DNA from: Cyclobacteriaceae bacterium
GTDB lineage: Bacteria; Bacteroidota; Bacteroidia; Cytophagales; Cyclobacteriaceae
Reading direction: 5' to 3'
Length of the DNA: 64,000 bases
Assembly (NCBI GenBank): GCA_023151255.1
Contig: JAKLJG010000001.1
Coordinates: forward strand, 1 to 64,000
Shown piece by piece: positions 20,006-29,805 of the stretch (the first letter of the stretch is position 1; every line of letters begins with the position of its first letter). The notes below the pieces were generated by a model. It ran no database searches and was not told where the DNA came from. It saw only the letters and a program-made list of their open reading frames with translations. A program made the translations under genes and the position numbers.

Positions 20006-20880
20006 GCGATAGCGCAAAAAGTACAGCCGTTGTTTTGCTGATTGTGCTCTCACTCATCTGGGGCACCTCCTTTATTCTTATCAAGCAAGGGTTAAAAGTG
20101 TTTGAGCCGCATGAGGTTGGTGCCATTCGCGTGTCGGCTGCTGCCTTGTTCTTATTGCCGGCCGCCCTTTACCGGTTAAACAACCTGCGGATTAAGCACT
20201 TCGGGAAACTTTTGCTGTCAGGCATGATGGGCATTTTTATTCCGGCCTTTCTGTTTGCCGTTGCTCAAACCCGCCTGGATAGTTCAGTTGCCGGCATACT
20301 CAACACCCTTACACCCATCTTCACGATGATTATCGGGGCAATACTTTTTCAGCAGCGATTCAGGCCCGTTGCCGTTTTCGGCATTGTGCTGGGTTTTGCC
20401 GGTACGTTTATGCTGATGCTCTCGCGTGTGGGCGGAAAAGTAGAGGGGATTAATTTCTACGCCTTGCTCATTGTGGTGGCCTGTATCCTCTACGGATCAA
20501 ACCTGAACTTCATCAAGTATAAGATTGCCGATCTCAGCCCGATGACCATTACCAGTGTGGCGTTGTTGCTGCTGGGACCGTTGGCACTCGGTTACCTGTT
20601 TGGCTTCACCCGTTTTATGCAAAAGTTTGGTGAGCATCCGGGCGCGTGGGCAGCGTTCGGCTATACGGTATTGTTAGGAATAATGAGTACCGCTACCGCT
20701 ACGTTTCTGTTTAACCGCCTGGTAAAAATCAGCACCCCGTTGTTTGCCAGTTCGGTTACCTATGTGATGCCCATTGTGGCTGTGATGTGGGGCGTACTCG
20801 ATGGCGAAAGGCTTTATATGGGGCACTATATTGGTATGGCTGCCATTATTGGTGGTGTGTACCTGGCTAACCGCAGGTAG
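20002..20880 (+). CDS. DMT family transporter (EamA)
   Basis: Ten-TM pattern; SLIWGTSFILIKQGLKVFEPHEVGAIRVS; TLTPIFTMIIGAILFQQRF. Confidence 0.92.
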   Translation: MSDSAKSTAVVLLIVLSLIWGTSFILIKQGLKVFEPHEVGAIRVSAAALFLLPAALYRLNNLRIKHFGKLLLSGMMGIFIPAFLFAVAQTRLDSSVAGILNTLTPIFTMIIGAILFQQRFRPVAVFGIVLGFAGTFMLMLSRVGGKVEGINFYALLIVVACILYGSNLNFIKYKIADLSPMTITSVALLLLGPLALGYLFGFTRFMQKFGEHPGAWAAFGYTVLLGIMSTATATFLFNRLVKISTPLFASSVTYVMPIVAVMWGVLDGERLYMGHYIGMAAIIGGVYLANRR

Positions 20881-20905
20881 TTTTTTTCAGTTCAGGTTGT
20901 TCCCC

Positions 20906-20913
20906 TACCTTTG
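20906..20913 (+). promoter_or_regulatory. Candidate -7 box (TACCTTTG) upstream of purH
   Basis: Fits TAnnTTTG in the 53-bp gap before purH. Confidence 0.4.
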
Positions 20914-20933
20914 CGCCTTCATTACCTGAACCC

Positions 20934-22457
20934 ATGCAGCGAAAAATTACCCGTGCCCTTATTTCTGTTTACTATAAAGATAACCTGGAGCCGATTATCC
21001 ATTTGCTTGGTAAAGCGGGCGTTGAATTGGTATCAACAGGCGGAACACAGCAATTTATTGAGGAGCTCGGGTACCCGGTAATACCGGTTGAAACGCTGAC
21101 CGGCTATCCTTCCATTTTTGGCGGCCGCGTTAAAACCCTGCATCCGGCTGTCTTTGGCGGTATCCTTTTCAGGCGCAATCAGCCGGAAGATGAGCAGCAG
21201 GCAGTTGAATTTGGCATCAAGCCGATTGATTTGGTTATTGTTGATCTCTATCCGTTTGAAGAAACTGTTGCCGCAGGCGGCCGCGAAGATGAAATCATTG
21301 AAAAAATTGATATAGGCGGCATTTCCCTTATCCGCGGTGCGGCAAAGAATTTTAACGATGTACTTATTGTTGCTTCCCGCGAACAGTATGGTGATTTGCT
21401 GAAACTACTTACGCAGAAGAACTGCTCCACCGATCTGGATGAACGTAAACACTTTGCGGCATTGGCCTTTGATGTTACCTCGCATTACGATGCGGCCATC
21501 TTTTCGTGGTTTAATTCGAAACAGCAAATACCATCATTCAAGAAAAGCATCCGCACCGGCCGGGCGCTGCGCTACGGTGAAAACCCGCATCAGGCGGGCA
21601 GGTTTTTTGGCAACCTCGATGAACTTATCGAGCAACTTCATGGCAAGGAGTTATCGTATAACAACCTGGTGGATGCGGATGCTGCGCTGAACCTCGTTCA
21701 GGAGTTTTCTGATAAACCTGCCTTTGTAGTTATTAAACACACCAATGCCTGTGGAGTGGCCACCGCTACAACGGTTAAAGAAGCTTACCTGAAAGCCTAC
21801 CAGGCTGATACCACTTCGGCTTTTGGGGGCGTGTTGGCAACTAACCGCCCTGTGGATAAAGAGGCGGCCGAGGAAATTAATAAGCTCTTCTTTGAAATTC
21901 TGGTGGCGCCCGGCTATGATGCCGCAGCGCTCGAGTTGTTAAAAACAAAGAAGAACCGGATGATACTGGTGCAAAAAAAGCCACTGAGCGAGACCAGACA
22001 ATTTAAAAGTTTACTCAACGGAGTTATTGAGCAGGATGTGGACTGGAAGACCGAGTCGATGGCCGATTTAAAAACCGTTACCAGGCGGGCGCCCACTGCC
22101 GAAGAAGTAAAAGCCTTGCTGTTTGCAGCAAAAGTAGCCAAGCACACCAAATCAAACACCATTGTACTGGCCGTTGATGGCCAGTTGATGGCCAGCGGAG
22201 TGGGGCAAACCTCGCGTGTGGATGCACTGAAACAGGCCATTGAAAAGGCTCGATCGTTTGGGTTTGACCTGAACGGTGCCGTGATGGCATCCGATGCCTT
22301 CTTTCCATTTGCCGATTGTGTTGAACTGGCACATCAGGCAGGTATCACGGCCGTTATACAACCGGGTGGCTCGGTGCGCGACCAGGACTCCATTGATTAC
22401 TGCGATGCCCACCACATGGCCATGGTGTTTACCGGCATCCGGCACTTTAAGCATTGA
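20934..22457 (+). CDS. purH: Bifunctional AICAR formyltransferase/IMP cyclohydrolase
   Basis: LISVYYKDNLEPIIHLLGKAGVELVSTGGTQQFIEELGYPVIPVETLTGYPSIFGGRVKTLHP; FVVIKHTNACGVA; QPGGSVRDQDSIDYCDAHHMAMVFTGIRHFKH. Confidence 0.97.
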   Translation: MQRKITRALISVYYKDNLEPIIHLLGKAGVELVSTGGTQQFIEELGYPVIPVETLTGYPSIFGGRVKTLHPAVFGGILFRRNQPEDEQQAVEFGIKPIDLVIVDLYPFEETVAAGGREDEIIEKIDIGGISLIRGAAKNFNDVLIVASREQYGDLLKLLTQKNCSTDLDERKHFAALAFDVTSHYDAAIFSWFNSKQQIPSFKKSIRTGRALRYGENPHQAGRFFGNLDELIEQLHGKELSYNNLVDADAALNLVQEFSDKPAFVVIKHTNACGVATATTVKEAYLKAYQADTTSAFGGVLATNRPVDKEAAEEINKLFFEILVAPGYDAAALELLKTKKNRMILVQKKPLSETRQFKSLLNGVIEQDVDWKTESMADLKTVTRRAPTAEEVKALLFAAKVAKHTKSNTIVLAVDGQLMASGVGQTSRVDALKQAIEKARSFGFDLNGAVMASDAFFPFADCVELAHQAGITAVIQPGGSVRDQDSIDYCDAHHMAMVFTGIRHFKH

Positions 22458-22469
22458 AAGCAAAAACGT

Positions 22470-22510
22470 CCAAAATATTGCGGGTAAAGAGGTTCAACAC
22501 AATATTTTGG
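22470..22510. promoter_or_regulatory. 11-bp perfect inverted repeat between purH and mreB
   Basis: CCAAAATATTG - 19 nt - CAATATTTTGG. Confidence 0.6.
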
Positions 22511-22553
22511 TAAATTCAGCCCGAAATAGAATTCATTTATTTAAGATTACCTG

Positions 22554-23579
22554 ATGGCGCTTTTTGATTTCTTCACTTCCGATGTGGCTATAGACCTGGG
22601 CACGGCCAACACACTTATTATATATAAAGACAAAATTGTTGTGGATGAGCCCTCTATCATTGCTATCGATAAACAACACAACAAGGTGCTGGCCATTGGG
22701 CGCGAGGCCATGCAAATGCATGAAAAGACCCACGAGCACATTAAAACCATACGTCCCTTAAAAGAAGGCGTCATTGCCGACTTCCAGGCTGCCGAAATGA
22801 TGATTCGCGGCCTCATTAAAATGATTGATACCGGCCGCAGGTTCTTTCCGCCATCTTACCGCATGGTCATCTGCATACCCTCCGGTATTACCGAAGTGGA
22901 AAAGCGGGCCGTGCGCGACAGTGCCGAACATGCCGGTGCAAAAGAAGTGTATATGATCCACGAACCCATTGCTGCGGCTATCGGTATCGGCATTGATATT
23001 GAGCAGCCTGTGGGCAACATGATTGTGGACATTGGCGGAGGGACCACCGAAGTGGCTGTTATTGCTTTATCAGGAATTGTATCCGATCAGTCTATTCGCG
23101 TAGCCGGTGATACGTTTAACCGCGACATCCTGGATTACATGCGCAGGCAGCACAACCTGCTGATTGGTGAACGGTCAGCCGAAAAAGTTAAGATTGAAGT
23201 GGGCTCAGCGTTAACTGAATTGGATGACGGACCCGATGATTATGAAATCCGCGGACGTGACCTGATGACCGGTATCCCAAAAACCATCCGCATATCGTAT
23301 TCCGAAGTAGCTTTTGCCCTGGATAAGTCGGTTTCGAAACTTGAAGAAGCGGTGCTCAAAGCCCTGGAGACCTCACCCCCCGAATTATCGGCCGATATTT
23401 ACGAACGGGGAATTTATTTAACCGGTGGCGGTGCTTTGCTTCGCGGCCTGGATAAACGCCTGGCCCTGAAAACCAAGTTGCCCATCCATGTGGCGGATGA
23501 TCCGCTGCGTGCCGTTGTTCGCGGCACCGGTGCTGCGTTAAAAAATCTTCACCACTACCGGTCGGTGCTCATGACGTGA
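22554..23579 (+). CDS. mreB: Rod shape-determining protein MreB
   Basis: AIDLGTANTLIIYKDKIVVDEPSIIAID...IVDIGGGTTEVAVIALSGIV. Confidence 0.97.
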   Translation: MALFDFFTSDVAIDLGTANTLIIYKDKIVVDEPSIIAIDKQHNKVLAIGREAMQMHEKTHEHIKTIRPLKEGVIADFQAAEMMIRGLIKMIDTGRRFFPPSYRMVICIPSGITEVEKRAVRDSAEHAGAKEVYMIHEPIAAAIGIGIDIEQPVGNMIVDIGGGTTEVAVIALSGIVSDQSIRVAGDTFNRDILDYMRRQHNLLIGERSAEKVKIEVGSALTELDDGPDDYEIRGRDLMTGIPKTIRISYSEVAFALDKSVSKLEEAVLKALETSPPELSADIYERGIYLTGGGALLRGLDKRLALKTKLPIHVADDPLRAVVRGTGAALKNLHHYRSVLMT

Positions 23580-23583
23580 TTCC

Positions 23584-24417
23584 ATGGAGCGGATATTTTT
23601 ATTCATCTATCAATACCGCGCCTTCTTTACTTTTCTTGTACTGGAACTGGTTGCCGTGTGGTTGTTTCTTCAAAACAACCAGTACCAGGGCGCTCGTTTT
23701 TTTAACTCGGCAAACGGAGTGGTGGCCGCCATCAACGGGTTTTCGAAAAACATGGCCGATTATTTCAGCCTCCGGCAGACTAACCAGGCGCTCGCTGAAG
23801 AAAATGCCATGCTGCGGTACGAACTTGAAAAGCGAAACCGGCAACTGGAAAATATTAAATCGGTTACAGCTGATTCAGCCATTATCCGGCAGTATAATTT
23901 TGTGAGCGCAAAAGTGGTGAACAACTCGGTTAGCCGGTTTACCAACTTCCTCACAATAAATAAAGGAAGTGATGACGGCCTGGAACCTGGCATGGCAGTA
24001 ATCAGCCAGGCGGGTGTGGTGGGTAAAATAAAAGCAACCAGCCGCCATTATAGTGTTGTTACTTCGGTGCTTAACGTTGATGTGATGATCTCGGGTGTAC
24101 TTAAGCGTACCGGTCATTTTGGTACTGTACAGTGGGATGGATCCAATCCGGATTATATCCATCTTAAATACATACCACGCCATGTTAAGCCGGTAAAAGG
24201 CGACACCGTAATTACCTCAGGATACAGCGGTGTTTTTCCGGAGGGGATATTGATTGGCACCGTATCGGATGTGCAGCTAAGCCAGGAGGCACCCTTTAAC
24301 CTGGTAATAGTAAAACTGGCGCAGGATTTCCGCAGATTAGCGTGGGTAACGGTGGTTCGCAACCGGTTGCTTCCTGAATTAGATTCGCTTGAACTTCGTG
24401 TATCCAACTTCCAATGA
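23584..24417 (+). CDS. mreC: Rod shape-determining protein MreC
   Basis: N-terminal TM, coiled coil, DDGLEPGMAVISQAGVVGKIKATSRHYSVVTSVLNVD; position in the mre operon. Confidence 0.93.
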   Translation: MERIFLFIYQYRAFFTFLVLELVAVWLFLQNNQYQGARFFNSANGVVAAINGFSKNMADYFSLRQTNQALAEENAMLRYELEKRNRQLENIKSVTADSAIIRQYNFVSAKVVNNSVSRFTNFLTINKGSDDGLEPGMAVISQAGVVGKIKATSRHYSVVTSVLNVDVMISGVLKRTGHFGTVQWDGSNPDYIHLKYIPRHVKPVKGDTVITSGYSGVFPEGILIGTVSDVQLSQEAPFNLVIVKLAQDFRRLAWVTVVRNRLLPELDSLELRVSNFQ

Positions 24418-24926
24418 ACCGGTTTGGCATATTTCAGGCTGTATTATTTTTTGTTTACCTGCTGGTACAGGTCATGCTGTTTAAGAATGCCGTGTTCTTT
24501 CATACTGCATTTTGTTTCTTCTACCTTGGCTATCTGCTGCGGTTACCCGTAGAAACGAACCACCTGGCCTTGATGGGCGTGGGCTTTGGCATGGGCTTTC
24601 TGGTCGATCTATTTTACGACAGCCTTGGTTTGCATACCATGGCCTGCGTACTGATTATGTACTTGCGACCTTATTGGCTTTCGGTACTTACACCTCAGGG
24701 AGGTTATGATTCAGGAGCCATACCGGGCGTTGCACATTTTAGTTTGCAGTGGTTCTTTGTTTATGCAGTACCGCTTGTTTTACTTCATCATAGCGTATTG
24801 TTCTTTATCGAAGCGGGTGGATTTGATTATTTTTGGCTGACCGCTGGTAAAGTCGGTGCCAGTATCTTATACACATTGCTCGTGCTGGTAATGGTTGAAG
24901 TTCTGTTTGCCGGAAGAAAACGATGA
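24414..24926 (+). CDS. mreD: Rod shape-determining protein MreD-like
   Basis: Small polytopic protein between mreC and PBP2; MGFLVDLFYDSLGLHTMACVLIMYLRP. Confidence 0.85.
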   Translation: MNRFGIFQAVLFFVYLLVQVMLFKNAVFFHTAFCFFYLGYLLRLPVETNHLALMGVGFGMGFLVDLFYDSLGLHTMACVLIMYLRPYWLSVLTPQGGYDSGAIPGVAHFSLQWFFVYAVPLVLLHHSVLFFIEAGGFDYFWLTAGKVGASILYTLLVLVMVEVLFAGRKR

Positions 24927-26752
24927 ACGAAGGGAGAAAAGAAATTATCCGTGCTCTGGTGGTATTAACCGGGTTGGTATTTCTGGTGAAGTTATTCTTC
25001 ATTCAGATACTTGACGATCGGTATGCGCAACTGGCCGACAGCAATTCTATTCTGAAAGAGATTGAGTACCCTTTTCGCGGATTAATTTACGATAGAAACG
25101 GGAAGTTGTTAGTATACAACTCACCGGAATATGATCTGCTGATCGTTAGAAAAGAGATCGGCAATTTTGATTCTGCTGCCTTTTGCAAAATCTTTGATTT
25201 GACCCGTGAAGAATTACGTTTAAAGTTTAAGGAACTCCGTGCCCGAAAGGAGTACTCGCCTGTAAAGCCCACCTTGTTTATCCGGCAATTATCGAATTAC
25301 GATTTTGCCAAAATTCAGGAACACATCGATGAATTTCCGGGCTTCTATATCCAGCCGCGTACAACACGCGCATACACCACCCATTCGCTGGCCAACGCCC
25401 TGGGCTATGTTAGCGAAATCAGCAAAACACAACTGGAAAACGACTCAACAAAAATTTACCGCCAGGGAGACTACATCGGGCAGAGTGGAATCGAGGCACA
25501 GTATGAACATGTACTGCGCGGTAAGCGGGGTGTACGGTTTAAACTGCGCAATGTAAGCGGTATTGAAAAAGGATCATTTAAAAATGGCGAGTTCGACACC
25601 CTTTCTGTACCTGGCAATGATTTGATTACCACCATCGATCTGGATTTGCAGGAATATGGTGAGCAACTTCTAAAAGGTAAAGTCGGCAGCCTGGTGGCTA
25701 TTGAACCGTCAACGGGCGAAATACTATCCATGATTTCGGGGCCATCGTATGATCCGACTCTTTTAACAGGCCGGAAATTCAGTTCTAATTTTATGCTCGT
25801 GAGCAGCGACACCACCAAGCCGTTGTTTACCCGGCCGCTGATGGCTATGTATCCGCCTGGTTCCATATTTAAAATTGTTCAAACATTAATCGGTTTGCAG
25901 GAAGGGGTGTTGCGCCCGGATACCCGCTTCCCGTGCGACCGCTCCGTGGTGAATTGCCACAACCATCCGAACCCGTGCGATTTGCACATGGCGGTACAGT
26001 ATTCGTGTAACCCCTATTTTCACCAGGCTTTCAGGCGTATCATCAACCAGAACAAATCGCCAAATACATTTATTGATTCGCGCATCGGGCTTGAAAACTG
26101 GCATAGCTATGTTACCCGTTTTGGTTTAGGGCAACCGCTGGGTGTTGATCTGCCCAGCGAAAAAGGAGGACAGATGCCTACCAGCACGTTGTACAATCGG
26201 ATTTATGGTGAGGGGCGCTGGAAGTTTTCAACCATTTATTCGCTGGCTATCGGTCAGGGCGAAATGCTGATAACCCCCGTGCAGATGGCTAATCTGGCGG
26301 CCATTATGGCCAACAAAGGATACTATTTTACCCCGCACCTGGTTAAGGAAATACTGGGCAGTGAGCAGCAGCCGGTAGTAACCAAACATGAAACAGGTAT
26401 TAAGCCAGAGTACTTCGCTTTTGTTCAGGATGCCATGAGCGATGCGATTTACGGCACGGCCCAACGCGCGGTAATACCGGGTATTGAATTGTGTGGCAAA
26501 ACCGGTACGGCCCAAAATCCACACGGGTATGATCATTCCGTATTTATGGCATTTGCCCCGAAGGATAATCCGAAAATCGCCATTGCTGTGTATGTGGAAA
26601 ATGCAGGATGGGGTGGCCGGGCGGCTGCCTCCATAGCAAGCCTGATGATTGAACGCTACCTGACCGGTGAAGTGAAACGCCTGGCGTTGCAGGAGTATGT
26701 TATGAAGGGCGACTTTCTGGATAAGGTTACACAAACACCTTCAACCGAGTAA
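24923..26752 (+). CDS. mrdA: Penicillin-binding protein 2
   Basis: FRGLIYDRNGKLLVYN, YPPGSIFKIVQTLIGLQEG, CGKTGTAQNPHG transpeptidase motif. Confidence 0.95.
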   Translation: MNEGRKEIIRALVVLTGLVFLVKLFFIQILDDRYAQLADSNSILKEIEYPFRGLIYDRNGKLLVYNSPEYDLLIVRKEIGNFDSAAFCKIFDLTREELRLKFKELRARKEYSPVKPTLFIRQLSNYDFAKIQEHIDEFPGFYIQPRTTRAYTTHSLANALGYVSEISKTQLENDSTKIYRQGDYIGQSGIEAQYEHVLRGKRGVRFKLRNVSGIEKGSFKNGEFDTLSVPGNDLITTIDLDLQEYGEQLLKGKVGSLVAIEPSTGEILSMISGPSYDPTLLTGRKFSSNFMLVSSDTTKPLFTRPLMAMYPPGSIFKIVQTLIGLQEGVLRPDTRFPCDRSVVNCHNHPNPCDLHMAVQYSCNPYFHQAFRRIINQNKSPNTFIDSRIGLENWHSYVTRFGLGQPLGVDLPSEKGGQMPTSTLYNRIYGEGRWKFSTIYSLAIGQGEMLITPVQMANLAAIMANKGYYFTPHLVKEILGSEQQPVVTKHETGIKPEYFAFVQDAMSDAIYGTAQRAVIPGIELCGKTGTAQNPHGYDHSVFMAFAPKDNPKIAIAVYVENAGWGGRAAASIASLMIERYLTGEVKRLALQEYVMKGDFLDKVTQTPSTE

Positions 26753-26753
26753 C

Positions 26754-28028
26754 ATGCGCAGGCAGGAAGATATATCCGGAAAAATGGATTGGCTCACCGT
26801 GCTCATTTACCTGGTGATGGTGTTGCTGGGCTGGCTCAATATCTATGCTGCAGTATATGATGAAACCGTACATCCCAGCATTTTTGATTTGTCGCTCAAC
26901 AGTGGCCGGCAATTGATATTTATTGCCGTATCGGGTATCATCATTTTGGCAATCCTGGTGGTGGACATGCGGTTCTATGAGGCAGCTGCGTACCTTATTT
27001 ACGGTGTGGTCCTTTTTCTGATGGTGCTGGTGCTGGTGGTGGGCAAAGAGGTGGGCGGCAATAAGGCGTGGCTCGGATTTGGTTCGTTTGGCGGCCAGCC
27101 CTCGGAGTTCGCCAAATTTGCTACAGCCCTGGTGGTAGCTAAATTTATCGGTTCCATCGGGTTTCGCATGGATAACTTTCGTAACCAGGTTATTCTTTTT
27201 GCCATGGTCGGAATTCCGATGGTGGTCATCCTCGCTCAGAAAGACACCGGCACCGCGCTGGTGTTTACCGCTTTTGTTTTGGTTTTCTTCCGCGAGGGGA
27301 TGTCGCCTTTCCTGATGATTGTTGGTATTGCTTCGGCTTTTATTTTTATTCTTACGCTGTTGGTCGAAAATGAACTTTACTTATACGGAGGCATTGGTGT
27401 TATTCTGATTATTTCCATCCTGGCTGGGAAGAAAAAAATTAAACGCATAGCCCTGCTCACCCTGGGTGCGCTGGCTGTGGCGGGGGTCATTCAAAGTGTC
27501 GATTATGTAATTACCGATGTGCTTAAACCACACCAACAAAATCGTATTCGCGCGCTAATTAATCCTGATGCCGACCCCTTGGGCTATGGCTGGAATGTTA
27601 CGCAATCAAAAATTGCCATTGGCAGTGGCGGATTTTCAGGAAAAGGTTTTCTTGAAGGCACACAAACCAAGTTTGATTTTGTGCCCGAGCAGAGCACCGA
27701 CTTTATTTTTTGCACCATTGGCGAAGAACACGGCTGGCTGGGCAGCCTGGTGGTGATAGGGTTATTTGTTACGCTGCTGTTGCGTGTTGTTTACCTGGCC
27801 GAGCGGCAGAAAAACCGGTTTGCCCGGGTGTATGGTTACAGCGTGGCCAGCATTTTCTTTTTTCACTTTGCTATTAATATCGGTATGACTATCGGCTTGT
27901 TTCCGGTTATCGGCATACCGTTGCCCTTCTTCAGCTACGGAGGTTCCGCACTTTGGGGCTTTACCATATTGCTGTTTACCCTGCTCAAGTTGGATGCCCA
28001 CCGCGGCCAGGTGCTGCAACGGCTGTAA
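26754..28028 (+). CDS. rodA: Rod shape-determining protein RodA (SEDS)
   Basis: QPSEFAKFATALVVAKF, EQSTDFIFCTIGEEHGWLG, GIPLPFFSYGGSALWG. Confidence 0.95.
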   Translation: MRRQEDISGKMDWLTVLIYLVMVLLGWLNIYAAVYDETVHPSIFDLSLNSGRQLIFIAVSGIIILAILVVDMRFYEAAAYLIYGVVLFLMVLVLVVGKEVGGNKAWLGFGSFGGQPSEFAKFATALVVAKFIGSIGFRMDNFRNQVILFAMVGIPMVVILAQKDTGTALVFTAFVLVFFREGMSPFLMIVGIASAFIFILTLLVENELYLYGGIGVILIISILAGKKKIKRIALLTLGALAVAGVIQSVDYVITDVLKPHQQNRIRALINPDADPLGYGWNVTQSKIAIGSGGFSGKGFLEGTQTKFDFVPEQSTDFIFCTIGEEHGWLGSLVVIGLFVTLLLRVVYLAERQKNRFARVYGYSVASIFFFHFAINIGMTIGLFPVIGIPLPFFSYGGSALWGFTILLFTLLKLDAHRGQVLQRL

Positions 28029-28030
28029 GC

Positions 28031-28489
28031 CTACTCGTTTAACTGGATGATTTGCCTCGCCAGCTTAGGAAGTTCCTTTGTTGATTGAGGTTCGTAAGGC
28101 ATCGAAAGGGTAACAACTACCGATTGATTGTTTACTCTTCCGTGAGCAATAAAGATACAGGACTGCTCGGAGGATGTTCTGGTCGTTAACTTAAATCCTG
28201 TTGATTTAGTATTCAGGAGCCTACATTGGATTTCAGTTTTCTTGTAACGTTTTTCTTGTTGGCGCTTAAGCAGAAGATCCTGTGCAATATAATCGTGTGT
28301 GTTCTCATCAACATGAAGCCAGCTTAAATCATAGCCTGCACACTTCAGGTAAGTTGGCGATTGTGGTGAGCAATCACCGGGCACATCGAATTTTTTCCCG
28401 CAAATTATTACTGAGGTAATCCTGCTGAAATAGGCTACCAGAAGGAACGCGATAAAAACGCCAAGAAAGAAAATAGTACGAAAGGTCAT
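28031..28489 (-). CDS. Hypothetical membrane-anchored protein (152 aa)
   Basis: N-terminal TM then soluble domain. No family recognised. Confidence 0.55.
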   Translation of the reverse strand: MTFRTIFFLGVFIAFLLVAYFSRITSVIICGKKFDVPGDCSPQSPTYLKCAGYDLSWLHVDENTHDYIAQDLLLKRQQEKRYKKTEIQCRLLNTKSTGFKLTTRTSSEQSCIFIAHGRVNNQSVVVTLSMPYEPQSTKELPKLARQIIQLNE

Positions 28490-28536
28490 GACGATACTTT
28501 ACACTTGATCCTGCCGGCAGGCGGCTGGTAATCTGC

Positions 28537-29736
28537 TTAAGGCGTGTTTACCTCATTAAACCCGTCATTTGGATTCACGTCTGTCCAGCTCATTGGATAG
28601 TTCTTATCAAGAAATTCCAATGCATCGGTGGTGAGGTATAACGGTTTAAAGGTATCGATCATTACAGCCAGTTCATGAGTTTCTTTAGCGCCAATACTTT
28701 TTTCCACCGTGCCGGGGTGCGGGCCGTGCGGCAATCCGCCAGGGTGCAACGTGAAGGATCCGCGCTCAATACCCCTGCGGCTCATAAAATTTCCTTCGGC
28801 ATAATACAATACTTCATCGCTGTCGATGTTGCTGTGGTTGTAAGGCGCGGGGATGGCCAGCGGGTGGTAATCGAACAGCCGCGGAACGAATGAACAGATC
28901 ACAAAATTGTGTGCCTGGAAGGTTTGATGTATTGGCGGAGGCATGTGAATGCGACCGGTAATCGGTTCAAAGTCGTGGATGGAGAAGGCGTACGGCCACA
29001 GGAAGCCGTCCCAGCCCACCAAATCCAGCGGACTGTAATCGTACACGTAGTGATGCAGGTAGCCCTGCTTTTTAATTTTCATCAGGAACTCACCCTTGCT
29101 GGTGTCAGTGATCAGTTCGTGCGGAGGCCGGATATCGCGCTCGCAGTAGGGCGAATGTTCCAGCAACTGGCCCAGGTCATTGCGATAGCGCTTAACTGTT
29201 TCAATCGGAGAGGCCGCTTCAACAATGAGCAGGCGCAGCGGGCCCTGTTCTTCAAACTCGAACTTATAAATTACCGTGCGGGGAATAACAACATAATCGC
29301 CCTGCCGGATTTCCAGTTTACCGAATTGCGAAATGAGCACGCCTTTGCCATCATGGATAAAAATCACTTCATCGCCTTCGGCATTTTTGTAGAAATAGTC
29401 CATTTTCCTTTTTCTCGGAGAGCAGATGGCAATGGAACAATCGGCATTCTTCAAAAGCACTTTGCGCGCATCCAGGTAATCTTCCCCGGTTGTGCCCACT
29501 TTCGATGTATTGAGGTGGGTCTGGCGGAGTCCGTAATCATCAACGATTTTCGGCCCGTATTTTACAGGGTCTTTCAGTTGCTTGATGCGGGTAGGCGGGT
29601 TGATATGGTACAGGTTGGAGTAAATACCGGAGAAGCCCTCGGAACTGACCAACTCTTCTTTGTATAAACTTCCATCGGGCTGGCGAAATTGGGTATGGCG
29701 CTTGGGCGGGATGTTTCCCAGTTTGTGATAATACAT
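28537..29736 (-). CDS. hmgA: Homogentisate 1,2-dioxygenase
   Basis: YYHKLGNIPPKRHTQFRQPDGSLYKEELVSSEGFSGIYSNLYHINPPT; C-terminal HEL metal-binding region (KETHELAVMIDTFKPLYLT). Confidence 0.92.
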   Translation of the reverse strand: MYYHKLGNIPPKRHTQFRQPDGSLYKEELVSSEGFSGIYSNLYHINPPTRIKQLKDPVKYGPKIVDDYGLRQTHLNTSKVGTTGEDYLDARKVLLKNADCSIAICSPRKRKMDYFYKNAEGDEVIFIHDGKGVLISQFGKLEIRQGDYVVIPRTVIYKFEFEEQGPLRLLIVEAASPIETVKRYRNDLGQLLEHSPYCERDIRPPHELITDTSKGEFLMKIKKQGYLHHYVYDYSPLDLVGWDGFLWPYAFSIHDFEPITGRIHMPPPIHQTFQAHNFVICSFVPRLFDYHPLAIPAPYNHSNIDSDEVLYYAEGNFMSRRGIERGSFTLHPGGLPHGPHPGTVEKSIGAKETHELAVMIDTFKPLYLTTDALEFLDKNYPMSWTDVNPNDGFNEVNTP

Positions 29737-29753
29737 AACACGGTAATTTAGTG

Positions 29754-29779
29754 AGGTTAAGTTACTAAAAATTTAACCT
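29754..29779. promoter_or_regulatory. Inverted repeat AGGTTAA-N12-TTAACCT upstream of hmgA
   Basis: 7-bp perfect arms directly upstream of the hmgA start codon. Confidence 0.5.
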
Positions 29780-29805
29780 GGCCTTCGCTTGTTATAAATG
29801 AGCCT

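Noticed and set aside
28909-29667. 252-aa + strand ORF antisense to hmgA
   Set aside because: Lies wholly opposite a well-conserved enzyme; its open frame is explained by codon bias of the sense gene and its translation resembles no family.
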